A DNA stretch of 64,000 nt from Sphingobium sp. EM0848 (GCF_013375555.1 NZ_JABXWB010000001.1:682001-746000), one strand, 5' to 3'; counted from the first letter of the stretch, positions 33,715-43,195 are shown. A program made the numbers and translations. Notes: generated by a model not told the origin, from the sequence alone.

Positions 33715-35190
33715 CTATTGATTACGGGCAGCAGCGCCGGCGGCGTCGCGCGCGTCGCGGTCACGTTGGCGGAGCAGTCCTGCATAGCTGGCGGAGAGGT
33801 TCGTCGCCGAAAGCGCGGCCATATAGCTTTGGCGCATTTGAGCACGTTGGCGCAGAACCTCCTCGCGCAGGTCGCGCAGCTGCTCGATGCCCTTCACAAG
33901 AATGCGGGTCTGGCAGATGTTGGCTGACGCACTATCGGCAGCGCCTGCGGCCGTCGCGCCCCGCTCGGCATTGCTGACGGTGAAATCGATGGTGCGGGTC
34001 AAATCGTTCAGCATCTGATAGGCAAGCGTCAGCGCCACCAACTCGTCGGTGTCGCCGATGACAGAATCCACCACGCCCTGCCGGACGCCCCATTCCAACA
34101 TGCGGTAGATGGGCAGGGTGCGCACGCTCGCGACGAATTGTCGCTCCTCGGCTGACAGCGCTGCGCGCGTGCGGATATTGGTCGCGATCGACTGCATCCG
34201 CTCTCGCGCCAGCACGAGCGCGCCCCTGCCATTGCCATCCTGCCCGCAATCCGCGGCGCTCGGCGGCAAGTTGAGCGACCGGCGCTGGACTCGTCCGGTC
34301 AGGAAATCCTGCGCGCTCTCGGTGTCTTGCGCGGGGCATTGCGGGATCGCGGTGAACAGGGGCACCTTGTCGTTTGCGTCCCAGCGCATGTAGACGTCGC
34401 CGACCCTTGCCCGCATCACGCTCGCCCAGTCATCCGCGCCAACGCGGGCGGCGGCGTGGGAGAGGAGCGAGCCGGTCCTGAAAATGTCCGTCACCTCCGC
34501 CGGACAATTGGCGAGCGCGTCCTTCAGATCCTCGGTCGGGTTGTTGCTGTTGGCCTCGATCTTTTCCCGGCTCTGCTGGTAGCTTTTGGCAAAGCCCTGC
34601 TTGACCGAGCGGTAGCCCGTCATCTCCTCGATGATCCCAGACATATTCTCGTCGCCCTTGGCGATCTGGACCATGCGGTTGGCGAGGCGACAGTCATTCA
34701 CCTGGATGGAATTGAGGAAATTGGTCGCCGCTTCCATCTTCGAGATGATATTGCCCATCTTCTCGTCGAGGGTTTCGAGCAGATATTGGAAGGCGACCGC
34801 GGGCGCTGCCTGGAGGATGCTTTCGAGCTTCTGAACCAAATAGTCGGGATCGAGGAACGACATGCCACCCAAAAACATATCGATGCCGCCGCAGCCCGCC
34901 CGAACCTTGGGCAGGCTGATCGACATGAGATAATCATTATGGACGTCGACCCGCCCGGACATGCCGCCCGCCGTGATATAGCCGCGGGTCTGGTCCTCGA
35001 AACTGCCTGGCGAGGTATAGGTTACATTATCAAACCAGCTCTCCGCCCAGCTTTGCGCATGGGCGGGCTCTGCCGGCAGCGCGCAAAGCAGAAGCAGCGC
35101 CGTCAGCGATCGGCGGACGCAGCGAAGCAGTGCGGGCATGGCGATCTTTCGCGGGAGAAGTGGGAGGGAAGGGGTAGGGCAAGTGGGCAT
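33715..35190 (-). CDS. traH: Conjugal transfer protein TraH
   Basis: A 491-residue periplasmic TraH protein needed for F-type pilus extension. The signal segment SLTALLLLCALPAEPAHAQ precedes the TraH core: NVTYTSPGSFEDQTRGYITAGGMSGR, then RAGCGGIDMFLGGMSFL, the family hallmark. Coiled-coil-prone helices fill the C-terminus. GGGAGA lies nine bases before ATG 35190; an internal ATG at 35139 would give a more usual signal-peptide start. It overlaps no gene but is only 13 bases from traG. Confidence 0.9.
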   Translation of the reverse strand: MPTCPTPSLPLLPRKIAMPALLRCVRRSLTALLLLCALPAEPAHAQSWAESWFDNVTYTSPGSFEDQTRGYITAGGMSGRVDVHNDYLMSISLPKVRAGCGGIDMFLGGMSFLDPDYLVQKLESILQAAPAVAFQYLLETLDEKMGNIISKMEAATNFLNSIQVNDCRLANRMVQIAKGDENMSGIIEEMTGYRSVKQGFAKSYQQSREKIEANSNNPTEDLKDALANCPAEVTDIFRTGSLLSHAAARVGADDWASVMRARVGDVYMRWDANDKVPLFTAIPQCPAQDTESAQDFLTGRVQRRSLNLPPSAADCGQDGNGRGALVLARERMQSIATNIRTRAALSAEERQFVASVRTLPIYRMLEWGVRQGVVDSVIGDTDELVALTLAYQMLNDLTRTIDFTVSNAERGATAAGAADSASANICQTRILVKGIEQLRDLREEVLRQRAQMRQSYMAALSATNLSASYAGLLRQRDRDARDAAGAAARNQ

Positions 35191-35193
35191 GGC

Positions 35194-35769
35194 TCAGCGT
35201 CTCCCAGCTCGGTTCGCCGGCAGTGCCATTATGCCGGTGAACTTGGCCATGGCGCGCACGCCGACTGCGGGACGCACTCCTGTCAGCATCTTGGCGGCGA
35301 GGTAGAGATTGCGCGCAAGGTTGGGGGAATGATCGGTCCCGATCGCGATCGGCACGACCCGCATATCGTCGGCGAGTGGCCGTGCCCAGGCGACGGGATG
35401 GCCGACCCAGGGCAGGCCCAGCCGGCCAGATCGGACCATCGCCTCCTGGGCGCCGATGATCCGCACCCGCCAGCCATAACGGACCCCAAGCGCGGTAAGC
35501 TTCGTCCAGAGATCGCCGCACGGTACGCAACCTGGCGCGCTTGTCATCTCGACTACAAAGGCAGGACCATGGCCTTGCAGTGTCGTCACGAAGTCATCGG
35601 GGAAATCGCGGGTCACCGGCACCCGGGAAAGCCAGGTCTGCATCGTCTTTGCGTCCCCGACAGGATGGATGGCAGCGCGCATGGCTTCCTCGCGCGTCAC
35701 GGGCTGCGCTACTGCTGATCCCATTCCGACTACGAGGCCGGGAATGCCAAGCAGGAAAAGAGCACGCAT
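35194..35769 (-). CDS. Thioredoxin-fold periplasmic protein of the transfer operon
   Basis: A 191-residue exported protein. The signal peptide MRALFLLGIPGLVVGMGSAVAQ is followed by a short helical part and a thioredoxin-like strand-CxxC-helix: FVVEMTSAPGCVPCGDLWTKL. It probably handles disulfides in cysteine-rich Tra proteins, the role TrbB has in F, but direct orthology is uncertain. ATG 35769 overlaps the traF stop as TGATG. Confidence 0.7.
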   Translation of the reverse strand: MRALFLLGIPGLVVGMGSAVAQPVTREEAMRAAIHPVGDAKTMQTWLSRVPVTRDFPDDFVTTLQGHGPAFVVEMTSAPGCVPCGDLWTKLTALGVRYGWRVRIIGAQEAMVRSGRLGLPWVGHPVAWARPLADDMRVVPIAIGTDHSPNLARNLYLAAKMLTGVRPAVGVRAMAKFTGIMALPANRAGRR

Positions 35770-36650
35770 CAAGGCTTCTCCTCGTTGGAAGTGTCCAGAA
35801 GATCACCGCCCAGCACACGCGGATCGGTTGCCGAGACGGGGCCATTGGCGAGGGCATCAAAGAAGCCGGCTTCCTCGCCCGCACCCGTCATGAACTGCTC
35901 GGGTCTGATGTCGCCGCGCAGCAGCCGGACCGCCTGATAGGCCATCTGCGCGAGGGTGGGATAAGCTTCGACACCCGTGGCTATGGTCATTCGCTGCGCG
36001 CTGCCGCGGCGGATGACCATGGTGGTCGGCGTCACCTCGACCCCGAACCGCTCCTTGACGTCAGGTCGGCGATCGAGATCCATCAATGTGACCTGCCAGC
36101 CCATCTCGTCCTGGAAGCGCTGGACGATCGGCCATTGCACGCGGCAATAACCGCAGCTCGAACGCGAGAACATGACCAGCGCGAATTCCCGTGCCTGGCC
36201 GCGCAGATAGGCTTTGCGGATCGCGTCCTTTTGCGCTGTCATTTCCGATCGCGCATCGCCCACCATGGGATTGGCTGATTTGGAGTTGAGTTCAGGATGC
36301 TGGAGCATCGCGATCTGGGTGACCCCGGCGAAGGCCCGCGCCTTGCGCCGGGCAAAATCCTGGAGCCGCCAGAAATCAGCCACCGCATCGACCGTGAGGA
36401 CAGTCGCGGCATAGTCGCGCTGCTCCTCGATCAGCTTGCGGATGCGCGGCGGTGTCCAACGTGCCAATTCCGCCATCGGTGGAATGTCCGGCTTCTTGAC
36501 CTCTTCGGTGGGTTCCTCCTCCTTTGGCTTTGGCGCCTCATACCACCAATAGCCTTGCTGCGGACGCGGGGCGGCAGGACTTGCCTGGGCGGAGGCTGGA
36601 AGCGGCATCGCAGTGCCAAGGAGGGCGATTGCGAGAGACCGGGCGATCAC
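35769..36650 (-). CDS. traF: Conjugal transfer protein TraF
   Basis: A 293-residue periplasmic TraF-type protein with a signal peptide (SLAIALLGTAMPLPASA) and a C-terminal thioredoxin fold. FALVMFSRSSCGYCRVQWPIVQ holds a CxxC pair that F TraF itself lacks, so this version may be redox active. GYWWYEAPKPKEEEP is typical of the family N-terminus. It is required for F-pilus assembly. Its start overlaps the preceding peptidase stop by four bases. Confidence 0.88.
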   Translation of the reverse strand: MIARSLAIALLGTAMPLPASAQASPAAPRPQQGYWWYEAPKPKEEEPTEEVKKPDIPPMAELARWTPPRIRKLIEEQRDYAATVLTVDAVADFWRLQDFARRKARAFAGVTQIAMLQHPELNSKSANPMVGDARSEMTAQKDAIRKAYLRGQAREFALVMFSRSSCGYCRVQWPIVQRFQDEMGWQVTLMDLDRRPDVKERFGVEVTPTTMVIRRGSAQRMTIATGVEAYPTLAQMAYQAVRLLRGDIRPEQFMTGAGEEAGFFDALANGPVSATDPRVLGGDLLDTSNEEKP

Positions 36651-37252
36651 AGGATGCGCTCCATGCGGGTCAGGCGCGCGATTGGCAGCAGCCCGAGATA
36701 GCGGCTGTCGAAGCCACGGGGATGGGGTGAGCCGACATAGGCCATGCCGGATGGGATGAGGCCACTCCAGCGCATATGGTCAAGCTTCAGGCCATTGTGC
36801 GCGAAGGGAAGGCTCTGCCCCAACAGCACGCCATTGCAATAATAGCGGCCGTCGAGGGTTCTGATCGCTTGGGAAGAAGGCGCTTCGATCAGGGTCAGGC
36901 GATCGCCGGGCAGGCAGAGCGCGTGCTTCGTCACCAATATGGGCTTTGGCCCGGCGATGGGATGGCGCAGGGTGAACATCACATAGTCGCCGCGCCGGAT
37001 TGGCCCCGGCGCCTTGCGCACGGCCCATGCCTCGATCGATGGCGTCATGACAAGGGTCACCTGCGGTACCAGCAGCGCAGCGAACAGGGCGATCGGCAGC
37101 ACGACCAGCATGGTCCACCAGAGCCGCCAGGGTCGCGGCGCATTGCTGGGGCCAGGCGCACCCAGCGCGATCGCCGCTTGGCGCGGCAAGCACCGCAGGC
37201 GCGGCCACAGACCGACCAGCGCCTTAACGAGGAGCCAGAAGAGCCTGAACAT
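36647..37252 (-). CDS. S26-family signal peptidase of the transfer operon
   Basis: A 201-residue membrane peptidase of the LepB/TraF(RP4)/TrhP type. A transmembrane helix (LWWTMLVVLPIALFAALLVP) precedes the Ser box TPSIEAW and the Lys box VTKHALCLPGD, with C-terminal YLGLLPIARL. Related enzymes in RP4 and the R27 plasmid mature and cyclise the pilin. That suggests a similar role for the TraA pilin here, though F itself uses the host LepB. It overlaps trbC by 29 bases. Confidence 0.78.
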   Translation of the reverse strand: MFRLFWLLVKALVGLWPRLRCLPRQAAIALGAPGPSNAPRPWRLWWTMLVVLPIALFAALLVPQVTLVMTPSIEAWAVRKAPGPIRRGDYVMFTLRHPIAGPKPILVTKHALCLPGDRLTLIEAPSSQAIRTLDGRYYCNGVLLGQSLPFAHNGLKLDHMRWSGLIPSGMAYVGSPHPRGFDSRYLGLLPIARLTRMERIL

Positions 37253-38105
37253 GGCGCACCTCCTCCTTGCCGCCTAGGCGGGCATATTCATCGAGCAAAC
37301 CGGGAAGCGCGCTGTCGCCATAGACGATATGCGCGGCTGCCAGGCTATCATCGTCGCGCTCGCAATAAGCCTGGGTGGGATCGCCCGGGATCATCGCCAG
37401 CGCGGGCACGCGGGCAATGCCATGTTGGCGGAAGACGATCGGATCGACGATCAGCTGGACATTGCGCATGGTGCAGGATGGGCCTTCGCAGCCCGGATCG
37501 AGCCGCAGGATTTGCGCCGTCAGCCGTGCCATGGGGCCGACCTTCTTGAGGCCACCTGGCATCCCGCGAAACGCCATGACGCCGTGCGCCTTTTCCAGTT
37601 GGACGGCATAGGCTCGCAAGGTCGCAAGCGGCATGGATGAGGAAACAAACAGGACCGGCACCCAGCCTTTTACCTGCGTGGGCGCTGCTGCCTTGGCGAT
37701 CGCCTGCTCCTCGGAAGGCTCCAGTCCCAGGGCCTTGCGCAAGGCGGCGGCCTGTCGCTCGCGCTCGGCGGCAAGGCTCGCATCGCCCCGGATTTTGGCG
37801 GCGCGGGCGCGCGCTTCCATGTCTGGCGCGGGCAAGCGCTTGCGCAGGTCCTCAAAGGCGCGACGGCGATCAGCAGGCCGGTCGACTATCGGCAGGCGAG
37901 GATCGGGAACGCGCGCCCCGTCATTCCTGGCCCTGGCAACGGTCCCTTCGAGGCGGTCCATGGCATCATGCCCTTGATCCTGGATGGATTGTCGGGCAGC
38001 GCCGCGAAGGGTGTCACTCGCGAAGCCGTGGGCGAATGCCCCAGTGGCGACACTGAACATCGTTACCATCGCCGCGCTACGGGCTAACGGTCTTGAGATA
38101 CGCAT
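37224..38105 (-). CDS. trbC: Conjugal transfer protein TrbC
   Basis: A 293-residue periplasmic protein of the F-type TrbC family, which interacts with TraW. The N-terminal signal region is AAMVTMFSVATGAFAHG. The conserved C-terminal core includes VPVLFVSSSMPLATLRAYAVQLE, FRGMPGGLKKVG and VQLIVDPIVFRQHGIARVPALAMI. GGAGG eight bases before ATG 38105 fixes the start inside the end of the upstream gene (29-base overlap). The longer open frame to 38450 is a shadow of that gene. Confidence 0.87.
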   Translation of the reverse strand: MRISRPLARSAAMVTMFSVATGAFAHGFASDTLRGAARQSIQDQGHDAMDRLEGTVARARNDGARVPDPRLPIVDRPADRRRAFEDLRKRLPAPDMEARARAAKIRGDASLAAERERQAAALRKALGLEPSEEQAIAKAAAPTQVKGWVPVLFVSSSMPLATLRAYAVQLEKAHGVMAFRGMPGGLKKVGPMARLTAQILRLDPGCEGPSCTMRNVQLIVDPIVFRQHGIARVPALAMIPGDPTQAYCERDDDSLAAAHIVYGDSALPGLLDEYARLGGKEEVRHVQALLAPR

Positions 38106-39201
38106 TGATGCGATCCTCCATGTCTTGTCGGATGTCGGATTGGGCGCGGGCTTCGATGTCCGCATAATATTCGGAGAGGTCCATCTTGCTGAAATCCAGC
38201 GCCTGGAATTCTTCGGGCGTGAAGCCCCGGCACATCGGCTTCTTCGCCGTGCCCCAGAGATTACCGTTGAAGCTCCTGAGCTGGGGCCGGCCCTGTTCCT
38301 GGATGATGCGGCCAAGCTTGGTGTTGAAGCAGCAGGAGCTGATTGCCTTCTGGAGGCAGACTCCGAGGAAACTAGACGAGCAATAGCTGCCGACCTCATG
38401 GCACATGCCCGAGGAGCGCAGCATGGCCGCCTCCATGTCCTGTTGGTCACAGCCGGAGAACAGGAACTCCATCATGAAGTTGATGGCGAGGCTGATCGCG
38501 ATCGATGTCGGATCAAGACCGACGATCAGCACATTGGCGCCCGCGCTTGCTGCCTGGCTCGCGGTTGCCCCCGCCTTGAACGCCACATAGGCCGCCTTCA
38601 TGCCGGTGAAAACGCCCTTTGCGACGGCGATCTTGGTGCCGATCGAGGAGATGGACGAGCCCATGCCGTCCTTGACGATCTTGCCCTTGTCCTTGCAGCA
38701 ATTGGCAAAGGTGGTGGAAAGGCCGGGCGGACGGCAGCGGAGGCCCCGGCCGGAGAAAATCTCGATCGTGCCCAGGCAATTGCCATCGGCATCGATGCCG
38801 CCATTGGACTCGCTGCCCGGATCATCGATCGGCGGCTCCTCCACGATGGGGTTGGACGCGACATCGGCGCACGCGTTGGGTGAGCAGGCTGGCGGTCCGC
38901 CATTGGCCGGTGCAAGGCAGGCATGTTGCGAACCCAGCGGACAGCTATATTGGCCCGCTGCATCGGCGACGCAGTCGACAGCCTGGATCGGGCAGAGCCA
39001 GGCACCACCGACGGTCGCCGTGCAGCTTGCCTGCTCGCCTTCATCGGCGGCATCGCCATTCTGGTTGAGGTCGGCCGCGCAGATCTGTTGCGCAAGCGCG
39101 GTGGCGGGGAGGGCGACGCTGAGGCCAAGCCCCAGGGCCAGCGCAAAGGCGGCGGCACTGGCGCGGCCATGCCAGGGGCGATGGCGCGAAACCGCGGTCA
39201 T
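38077..39201 (-). CDS. traN: TraN-type protein carrying the conserved C-terminal domain
   Basis: A 374-residue cysteine-rich exported protein. After the signal peptide (FALALGLGLSVALPATALAQ) it has many cysteine pairs and the TraN C-terminal signature: CFNTKLGRIIQEQGRPQL, then CRGFTPEEFQALDFSKMDLSEYY. F TraN is an outer-membrane mating-pair-stabilisation protein of about 600 residues. Here the function appears divided between this gene and the larger one upstream, whose stop overlaps this ATG as ATGA. Both have their own export signals, so this is a two-protein arrangement rather than a simple frameshift. Confidence 0.82.
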   Translation of the reverse strand: MTAVSRHRPWHGRASAAAFALALGLGLSVALPATALAQQICAADLNQNGDAADEGEQASCTATVGGAWLCPIQAVDCVADAAGQYSCPLGSQHACLAPANGGPPACSPNACADVASNPIVEEPPIDDPGSESNGGIDADGNCLGTIEIFSGRGLRCRPPGLSTTFANCCKDKGKIVKDGMGSSISSIGTKIAVAKGVFTGMKAAYVAFKAGATASQAASAGANVLIVGLDPTSIAISLAINFMMEFLFSGCDQQDMEAAMLRSSGMCHEVGSYCSSSFLGVCLQKAISSCCFNTKLGRIIQEQGRPQLRSFNGNLWGTAKKPMCRGFTPEEFQALDFSKMDLSEYYADIEARAQSDIRQDMEDRINAYLKTVSP

Positions 39202-41312
39202 GGTGCGCTCTGCGTGCAGACCATGTCGGCCCCGGCAAGGCGCATGGATTGCATCATGACGACGGCTTCGGGGAAATCGTCGAGGCAGCCGCAGGCCGAG
39301 ACGATCTCCTCACCGGGCCCTGTAGGACATTGATTATCGGTCGTGCAGGCATGGTAGAAGGTGTCCCAGCCCGCCGGATCATTCTGCTTCGTTCCCACGA
39401 CGCCATCGGGCGCGACCGCGCTGTTCACCTTGGGCGCGCGGGTCTTGCAGATCGGCTCGCAGGCCGGCACCGATCCGCGATCGGGAAGACTAAAGGGCCT
39501 GGTCGTGGTCGTAACCGTGCCGTTGGACGCGCCGATCCGATCGGCCAGCAGGGATCCCGTAGAATGGTCGATGATATAAGCGCCGCGGCTGAGATCGGGT
39601 GTCGGCGCGTTGCCAAGATCGACGGCGCACTTATAGCGTCGGTCGCGCTCGAAGAAGTCGCGGGCATATTGGAATGTGCAACTCCCTGAACCGAAGCTGC
39701 GGGTCTGGGGCAGGGGTTTCAGCCCGGTATGGACGCCGTTCCGGAAGGTGACGACGCCGTCGACCGTTTCGCCATCGAGGTGGCAGGCAGGGTTGGCGGC
39801 ATAGCCTGCGCACAGGTCCACCAGCCGCTCGCTGACCTCGCAGGCCGTATCGACCTGGATCTCGACAGTGACATAGCCCCAATTGCCGCCACCACCGCCG
39901 CGCACGCGCGCGCCGACGATGGTCGCGCCGGCCTTGAGCTGTGGAAGGATGTCGATGGCATTGCGGTTGTACCAGGGATCATCGCTGATCCGGCAGTCCC
40001 CCGAGGGCAGGGCTTCGCCGAGCCAGGGCCGCTTACCCGCATAGCCGACGATCTTCCCGTTGACCCGGCCCTGCACCCAGTCGTCCGCGCTCATTTCGAC
40101 GATGCGGGCGGACTGGATACGCGAGGGCGCGAGTGGATCGAAGGTCGCGCTATAGATGGGCGGAACGCTGCCACAGCTTCCGGTCCCGCGAATCTGATAT
40201 CGGCGGCAGCCCGTCCCGCAGCTGGTCACAGAGGCTATCGATCCGCGAACCGCAATGATGTCGTCATAGTCCCAGGATTTGACGGTGATCTCCCGGTCGA
40301 TGGTGCAGCTTCGGCTTTCCTCCGCCTTGCCGCTGGCCGCCGCCGAGCCGGACAGCGCCTGGAATACACTGCTCGTCTGGGAGGCGGCGGTGGCGTCGCC
40401 GGTGATCGCAGCGGGGTTGGAGCGATAGCGGGTGGCGGTAACCGAAGGGTTGCCCGTGCAGGCGGTTGTTTGCGCGCCAGTATAACGGATGAGCGGGCCA
40501 TCAATGATCGCCTGGGCAACGCCAATGCGCGGATCGGCGGTGGTGAGCGCGCCGATCGCGCCCCCGCCCAGATCCTTGAGGATCGAAGCCATATTGCCCC
40601 AGGCGAGATTGGTGCCGCAGCTGTTGTTGATGCAGTAGCACCCCGATAACTCGCTGAGTTCCACCTCGCTCAATTTGAGGTCGCCGCTGCTGCCGACCGC
40701 CCACTGAAATGGACGGCACTGGTTCCAACTGCCGGGCTGGCAGGAGATAATCCCGTTGACGCACACCCCCGACACCGGGACCGGCACGTTCAGACTTTCA
40801 TCGAAAGCGCCGTCGAGATTCTTGTCGCGCGATATGCTGAGCGTTCCGATATCACCGGTCGACGAGGGCTGGGCGAGCAGTTCGAGCAAGGTCGCCGTCT
40901 TCTGGCAGGCGATATTGGGATTGAAACTCTTGCTGTTGTCGATCGTCGTGATCGGCTGCCCGGCAAGTCCGGGCGTCAGATAGTTCTTCTGGATGGCTTC
41001 ACTGTCGCTGGACTTTGTGCGGGAGGCTTGCGCGGCTGACCGGGCACGCTCCTCCATCGTCTGGGCATGGGCATTGGGGACAAGCAGGGTGGCCAGCGCG
41101 GTCGCAAAGAAGGAACAGGCCGAGAGGGGGTGCCTGTACCATCCAGGGGTTATCGCGGCCGCGCTGGCCATGGATGGAGCGGCGCCGCGGGGGAGGCAAG
41201 GCGACGCCGCTCCTGTCGCGCACGCCGGCCACCGGCCGCAGGGGCCTTGGCGAACCAACCTTCGGATGGATTGGCCGGACGGTACGGGACATGGGGGAAG
41301 TGAACCGCTCAT
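39198..41312 (-). CDS. Large cysteine-rich TraN-like protein
   Basis: A 704-residue exported cysteine-rich protein. A long N-terminal part precedes the likely signal segment (SACSFFATALATLLVPNAHAQ, ending near residue 84). TraN-like features are the many Cys pairs, CINNSCGTNLAWGNMASILKDLGGG, and CTIDREITVKSWDYDDIIAVRG. It overlaps the traU stop as ATGA and the next TraN-type gene as ATGA. It probably sits in the outer membrane and contacts recipient cells. An internal ATG near residue 48 could be the true start because it gives a more normal signal peptide. Confidence 0.75.
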   Translation of the reverse strand: MSGSLPPCPVPSGQSIRRLVRQGPCGRWPACATGAASPCLPRGAAPSMASAAAITPGWYRHPLSACSFFATALATLLVPNAHAQTMEERARSAAQASRTKSSDSEAIQKNYLTPGLAGQPITTIDNSKSFNPNIACQKTATLLELLAQPSSTGDIGTLSISRDKNLDGAFDESLNVPVPVSGVCVNGIISCQPGSWNQCRPFQWAVGSSGDLKLSEVELSELSGCYCINNSCGTNLAWGNMASILKDLGGGAIGALTTADPRIGVAQAIIDGPLIRYTGAQTTACTGNPSVTATRYRSNPAAITGDATAASQTSSVFQALSGSAAASGKAEESRSCTIDREITVKSWDYDDIIAVRGSIASVTSCGTGCRRYQIRGTGSCGSVPPIYSATFDPLAPSRIQSARIVEMSADDWVQGRVNGKIVGYAGKRPWLGEALPSGDCRISDDPWYNRNAIDILPQLKAGATIVGARVRGGGGGNWGYVTVEIQVDTACEVSERLVDLCAGYAANPACHLDGETVDGVVTFRNGVHTGLKPLPQTRSFGSGSCTFQYARDFFERDRRYKCAVDLGNAPTPDLSRGAYIIDHSTGSLLADRIGASNGTVTTTTRPFSLPDRGSVPACEPICKTRAPKVNSAVAPDGVVGTKQNDPAGWDTFYHACTTDNQCPTGPGEEIVSACGCLDDFPEAVVMMQSMRLAGADMVCTQSAP

Positions 41313-42325
41313 GGGACCGACATCCCGGCGCAGCAGATCACCTTTTCAAAGAGCATGAACTGGGCATTGTCCTTGCCCGGTGCATGTTTGGCCGACGACC
41401 AGAGCGCGCCGGGTCGGCCGATATTGACGCATTTGCCGCCCTTCACCGGCTCCATGATCTGGAGCTTGTAGCGGCTCTTGGTCCAGATCGGCTGCGGCTT
41501 GAACGAGCAGCCGTCGGCGGATGAAATGGTAAGTGCGCCGAGCCTGCCCATCATAAAGGTGCCGCGCGCAGCCAGGCCCGCCCAGGCTTCGACGCTGTCG
41601 TCGAAGTGGATGTCGCCCGCGATCGGATAGGTCGCGCCCCAGCTTCCCATGCACCAGAAGAGGGGATCGATGACCTTGCCGGCTGCCGCCGCCGCGCTGT
41701 CGCCCATGCAGGCCAGGCCCGCGGCAGGGTTACCGAACAAGATGCCCTCGGGCTGGATGATGGCGCCCAGCGTCCCGGACTGCCAGGTCGGCAGCACCTC
41801 GGTGATCATGGCGACATCGAAGCCGTCATTTTCCAGGCAGGGGAGATCGGTGAACATGTCGAGCATCGCCCAGACCGGCGAGATATAATAATGCATCTGG
41901 GCGAACATCTTGCGCGTGTTGGTGCCATCGGCGATCGAGGACTGGCTGCCTTGCAGTTTCCCGCCCGTCGGCATGAGGTCCGCCCCCAGCGCCATCATGC
42001 AGCCCGGTTCGGTCACGACATCGATCATCCGATTGGGCGACCAATAGGAGATTTTGACCCCGAACCAGAACTCCACCCCCTTGCGGCAGGCACATAGCGG
42101 CTTGGAGGCGGACTGCGCGTCCAGTTCCTTGTCGAGCTTGTCGAAGCTCCCGATCCGGACGCCACCGACCGTGATCGGAAAGATGCAGGTCCAGCGTACC
42201 TTGGTGATGGGATTGAAGATCGTGCCTGCTTCGCATTTGGACGCGTGCGCCGTGCCCGGCCAGGCAAGCGGGACGGCTCCTGCCAGCAGCAGCCCGATGA
42301 GGGCGAGGGATAGCCGCCGTTTCAT
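41309..42325 (-). CDS. traU: Conjugal transfer protein TraU
   Basis: A 338-residue TraU protein, matching the usual family length. The signal peptide (MKRRLSLALIGLLLAGAVPLAWPGTAHA) precedes CEAGTIFNPITKVRWTCIFPITVGGVRIG, the family N-terminal signature, with many conserved cysteines downstream (CACRKGVEFWFG, DPLFWCMGSWGATYP). TraU is periplasmic and supports DNA transfer rather than pilus growth in F. ATG 42325 overlaps the traW stop as ATGA; the open frame to 42763 is a shadow. Confidence 0.92.
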   Translation of the reverse strand: MKRRLSLALIGLLLAGAVPLAWPGTAHASKCEAGTIFNPITKVRWTCIFPITVGGVRIGSFDKLDKELDAQSASKPLCACRKGVEFWFGVKISYWSPNRMIDVVTEPGCMMALGADLMPTGGKLQGSQSSIADGTNTRKMFAQMHYYISPVWAMLDMFTDLPCLENDGFDVAMITEVLPTWQSGTLGAIIQPEGILFGNPAAGLACMGDSAAAAAGKVIDPLFWCMGSWGATYPIAGDIHFDDSVEAWAGLAARGTFMMGRLGALTISSADGCSFKPQPIWTKSRYKLQIMEPVKGGKCVNIGRPGALWSSAKHAPGKDNAQFMLFEKVICCAGMSVP

Positions 42326-42972
42326 GGGAGCATGCCCTTGGACAACAGCCGGCTTTTCGGGCCAAATTCGGTGAGGAGAAGCCGCGTGCCCGACTGGGCG
42401 ACGATGACCGGCGCTACGGTAAGACCGAGCCGCTCCTTTACCCGTTCCTCCAAAATGTAGATGGCCCGGCCGGTCTTTTCGCTGAGATCGATGGCGTCGC
42501 GATTCTGGCCGCCGAGCGCGCTCAGCAAAATGAAATCGCTGGGCCGAGCAGTGCGCAGCGCCCAGCCAAGGTCGCGCGGATGGACCACGACGAGCCGCTG
42601 GGGCAGCTTCACATAGGTCAGCGGATTGAAGGTGAAGCCCTTGGGGTACAGCGTCTTCCCGTCCGGCAGGGTGATATCGAAGTCGAGCGTGTAGAAGGGA
42701 ATGACGCTGCGCACCCGGTCTGCGGCAGCAACACCGAGCGAGGCGGCCTTCATCGCGGTCCAATTCTCGCGCGGGCCAAAGGATTTGCTGAGATCAGGCG
42801 GCAAGGTCGCGGCCTTTGCTTCGATTTCGGCGAGGGCATCAGGTTCCGCGATCGGCCAGGTACGGCCGATCGTGCTGCTGGTCTGCGCCGCAGTGACGGC
42901 CAGTAGCATCGGTGCGGCGATCGTGAGCGCAGAGACTGCCATCTCGCTCGATCTTTCCCAATTACCGATCAT
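42322..42972 (-). CDS. traW: Conjugal transfer protein TraW
   Basis: A 216-residue periplasmic TraW. The exported N-terminus (MAVSALTIAAPMLLAVTAAQ) leads into IGRTWPIAEPDALAEIEAKA, and the conserved core is FYTLDFDITLPDGKTLYPKGFTFNPL, typical of TraW/TrbC-interacting proteins. It is needed for pilus assembly. The gene overlaps both neighbours, 11 bases with the small gene upstream and four with traU. Confidence 0.88.
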   Translation of the reverse strand: MIGNWERSSEMAVSALTIAAPMLLAVTAAQTSSTIGRTWPIAEPDALAEIEAKAATLPPDLSKSFGPRENWTAMKAASLGVAAADRVRSVIPFYTLDFDITLPDGKTLYPKGFTFNPLTYVKLPQRLVVVHPRDLGWALRTARPSDFILLSALGGQNRDAIDLSEKTGRAIYILEERVKERLGLTVAPVIVAQSGTRLLLTEFGPKSRLLSKGMLP

Positions 42973-43195
42973 GGCGGAGCCTCCAATGCTTCCTGGGCGG
43001 TTCCGGCATTCCGATCAGCGCGGTGAGGAGGGCGGCCATGGCAATCAGCGTCATGATCGCGATCAGGGTTTCCGAGCCTTGGTCTGGCGTCGGCAAGAGC
43101 AGCAACAGGAGATTCTGGGTCAGCAACAGGAGCAGGCCGCCGATCGCGAGGCGGATGGCCGATTGCGATGGTGTCGTGGAAAGGAGGCCGTTCAT
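42962..43195 (-). CDS. Small two-helix membrane protein in the tra operon
   Basis: A 77-residue protein with two hydrophobic stretches (IRLAIGGLLLLLTQNLLLLLL and LIAIMTLIAMAALLTALIGM). ATG 43195 overlaps the preceding stop as ATGA. It lies between traC and traW, where F has trbI, but no TrbI signature is clear. Function unknown; it is probably part of the inner-membrane complex. Confidence 0.62.
   Translation of the reverse strand: MNGLLSTTPSQSAIRLAIGGLLLLLTQNLLLLLLPTPDQGSETLIAIMTLIAMAALLTALIGMPEPPRKHWRLRHDR

Noticed and set aside
38106..38450. Upstream extension of trbC
   Set aside because: The extra residues are Arg/Ser-rich antiframe sequence of the TraN-type gene, and a strong GGAGG site marks ATG 38105.
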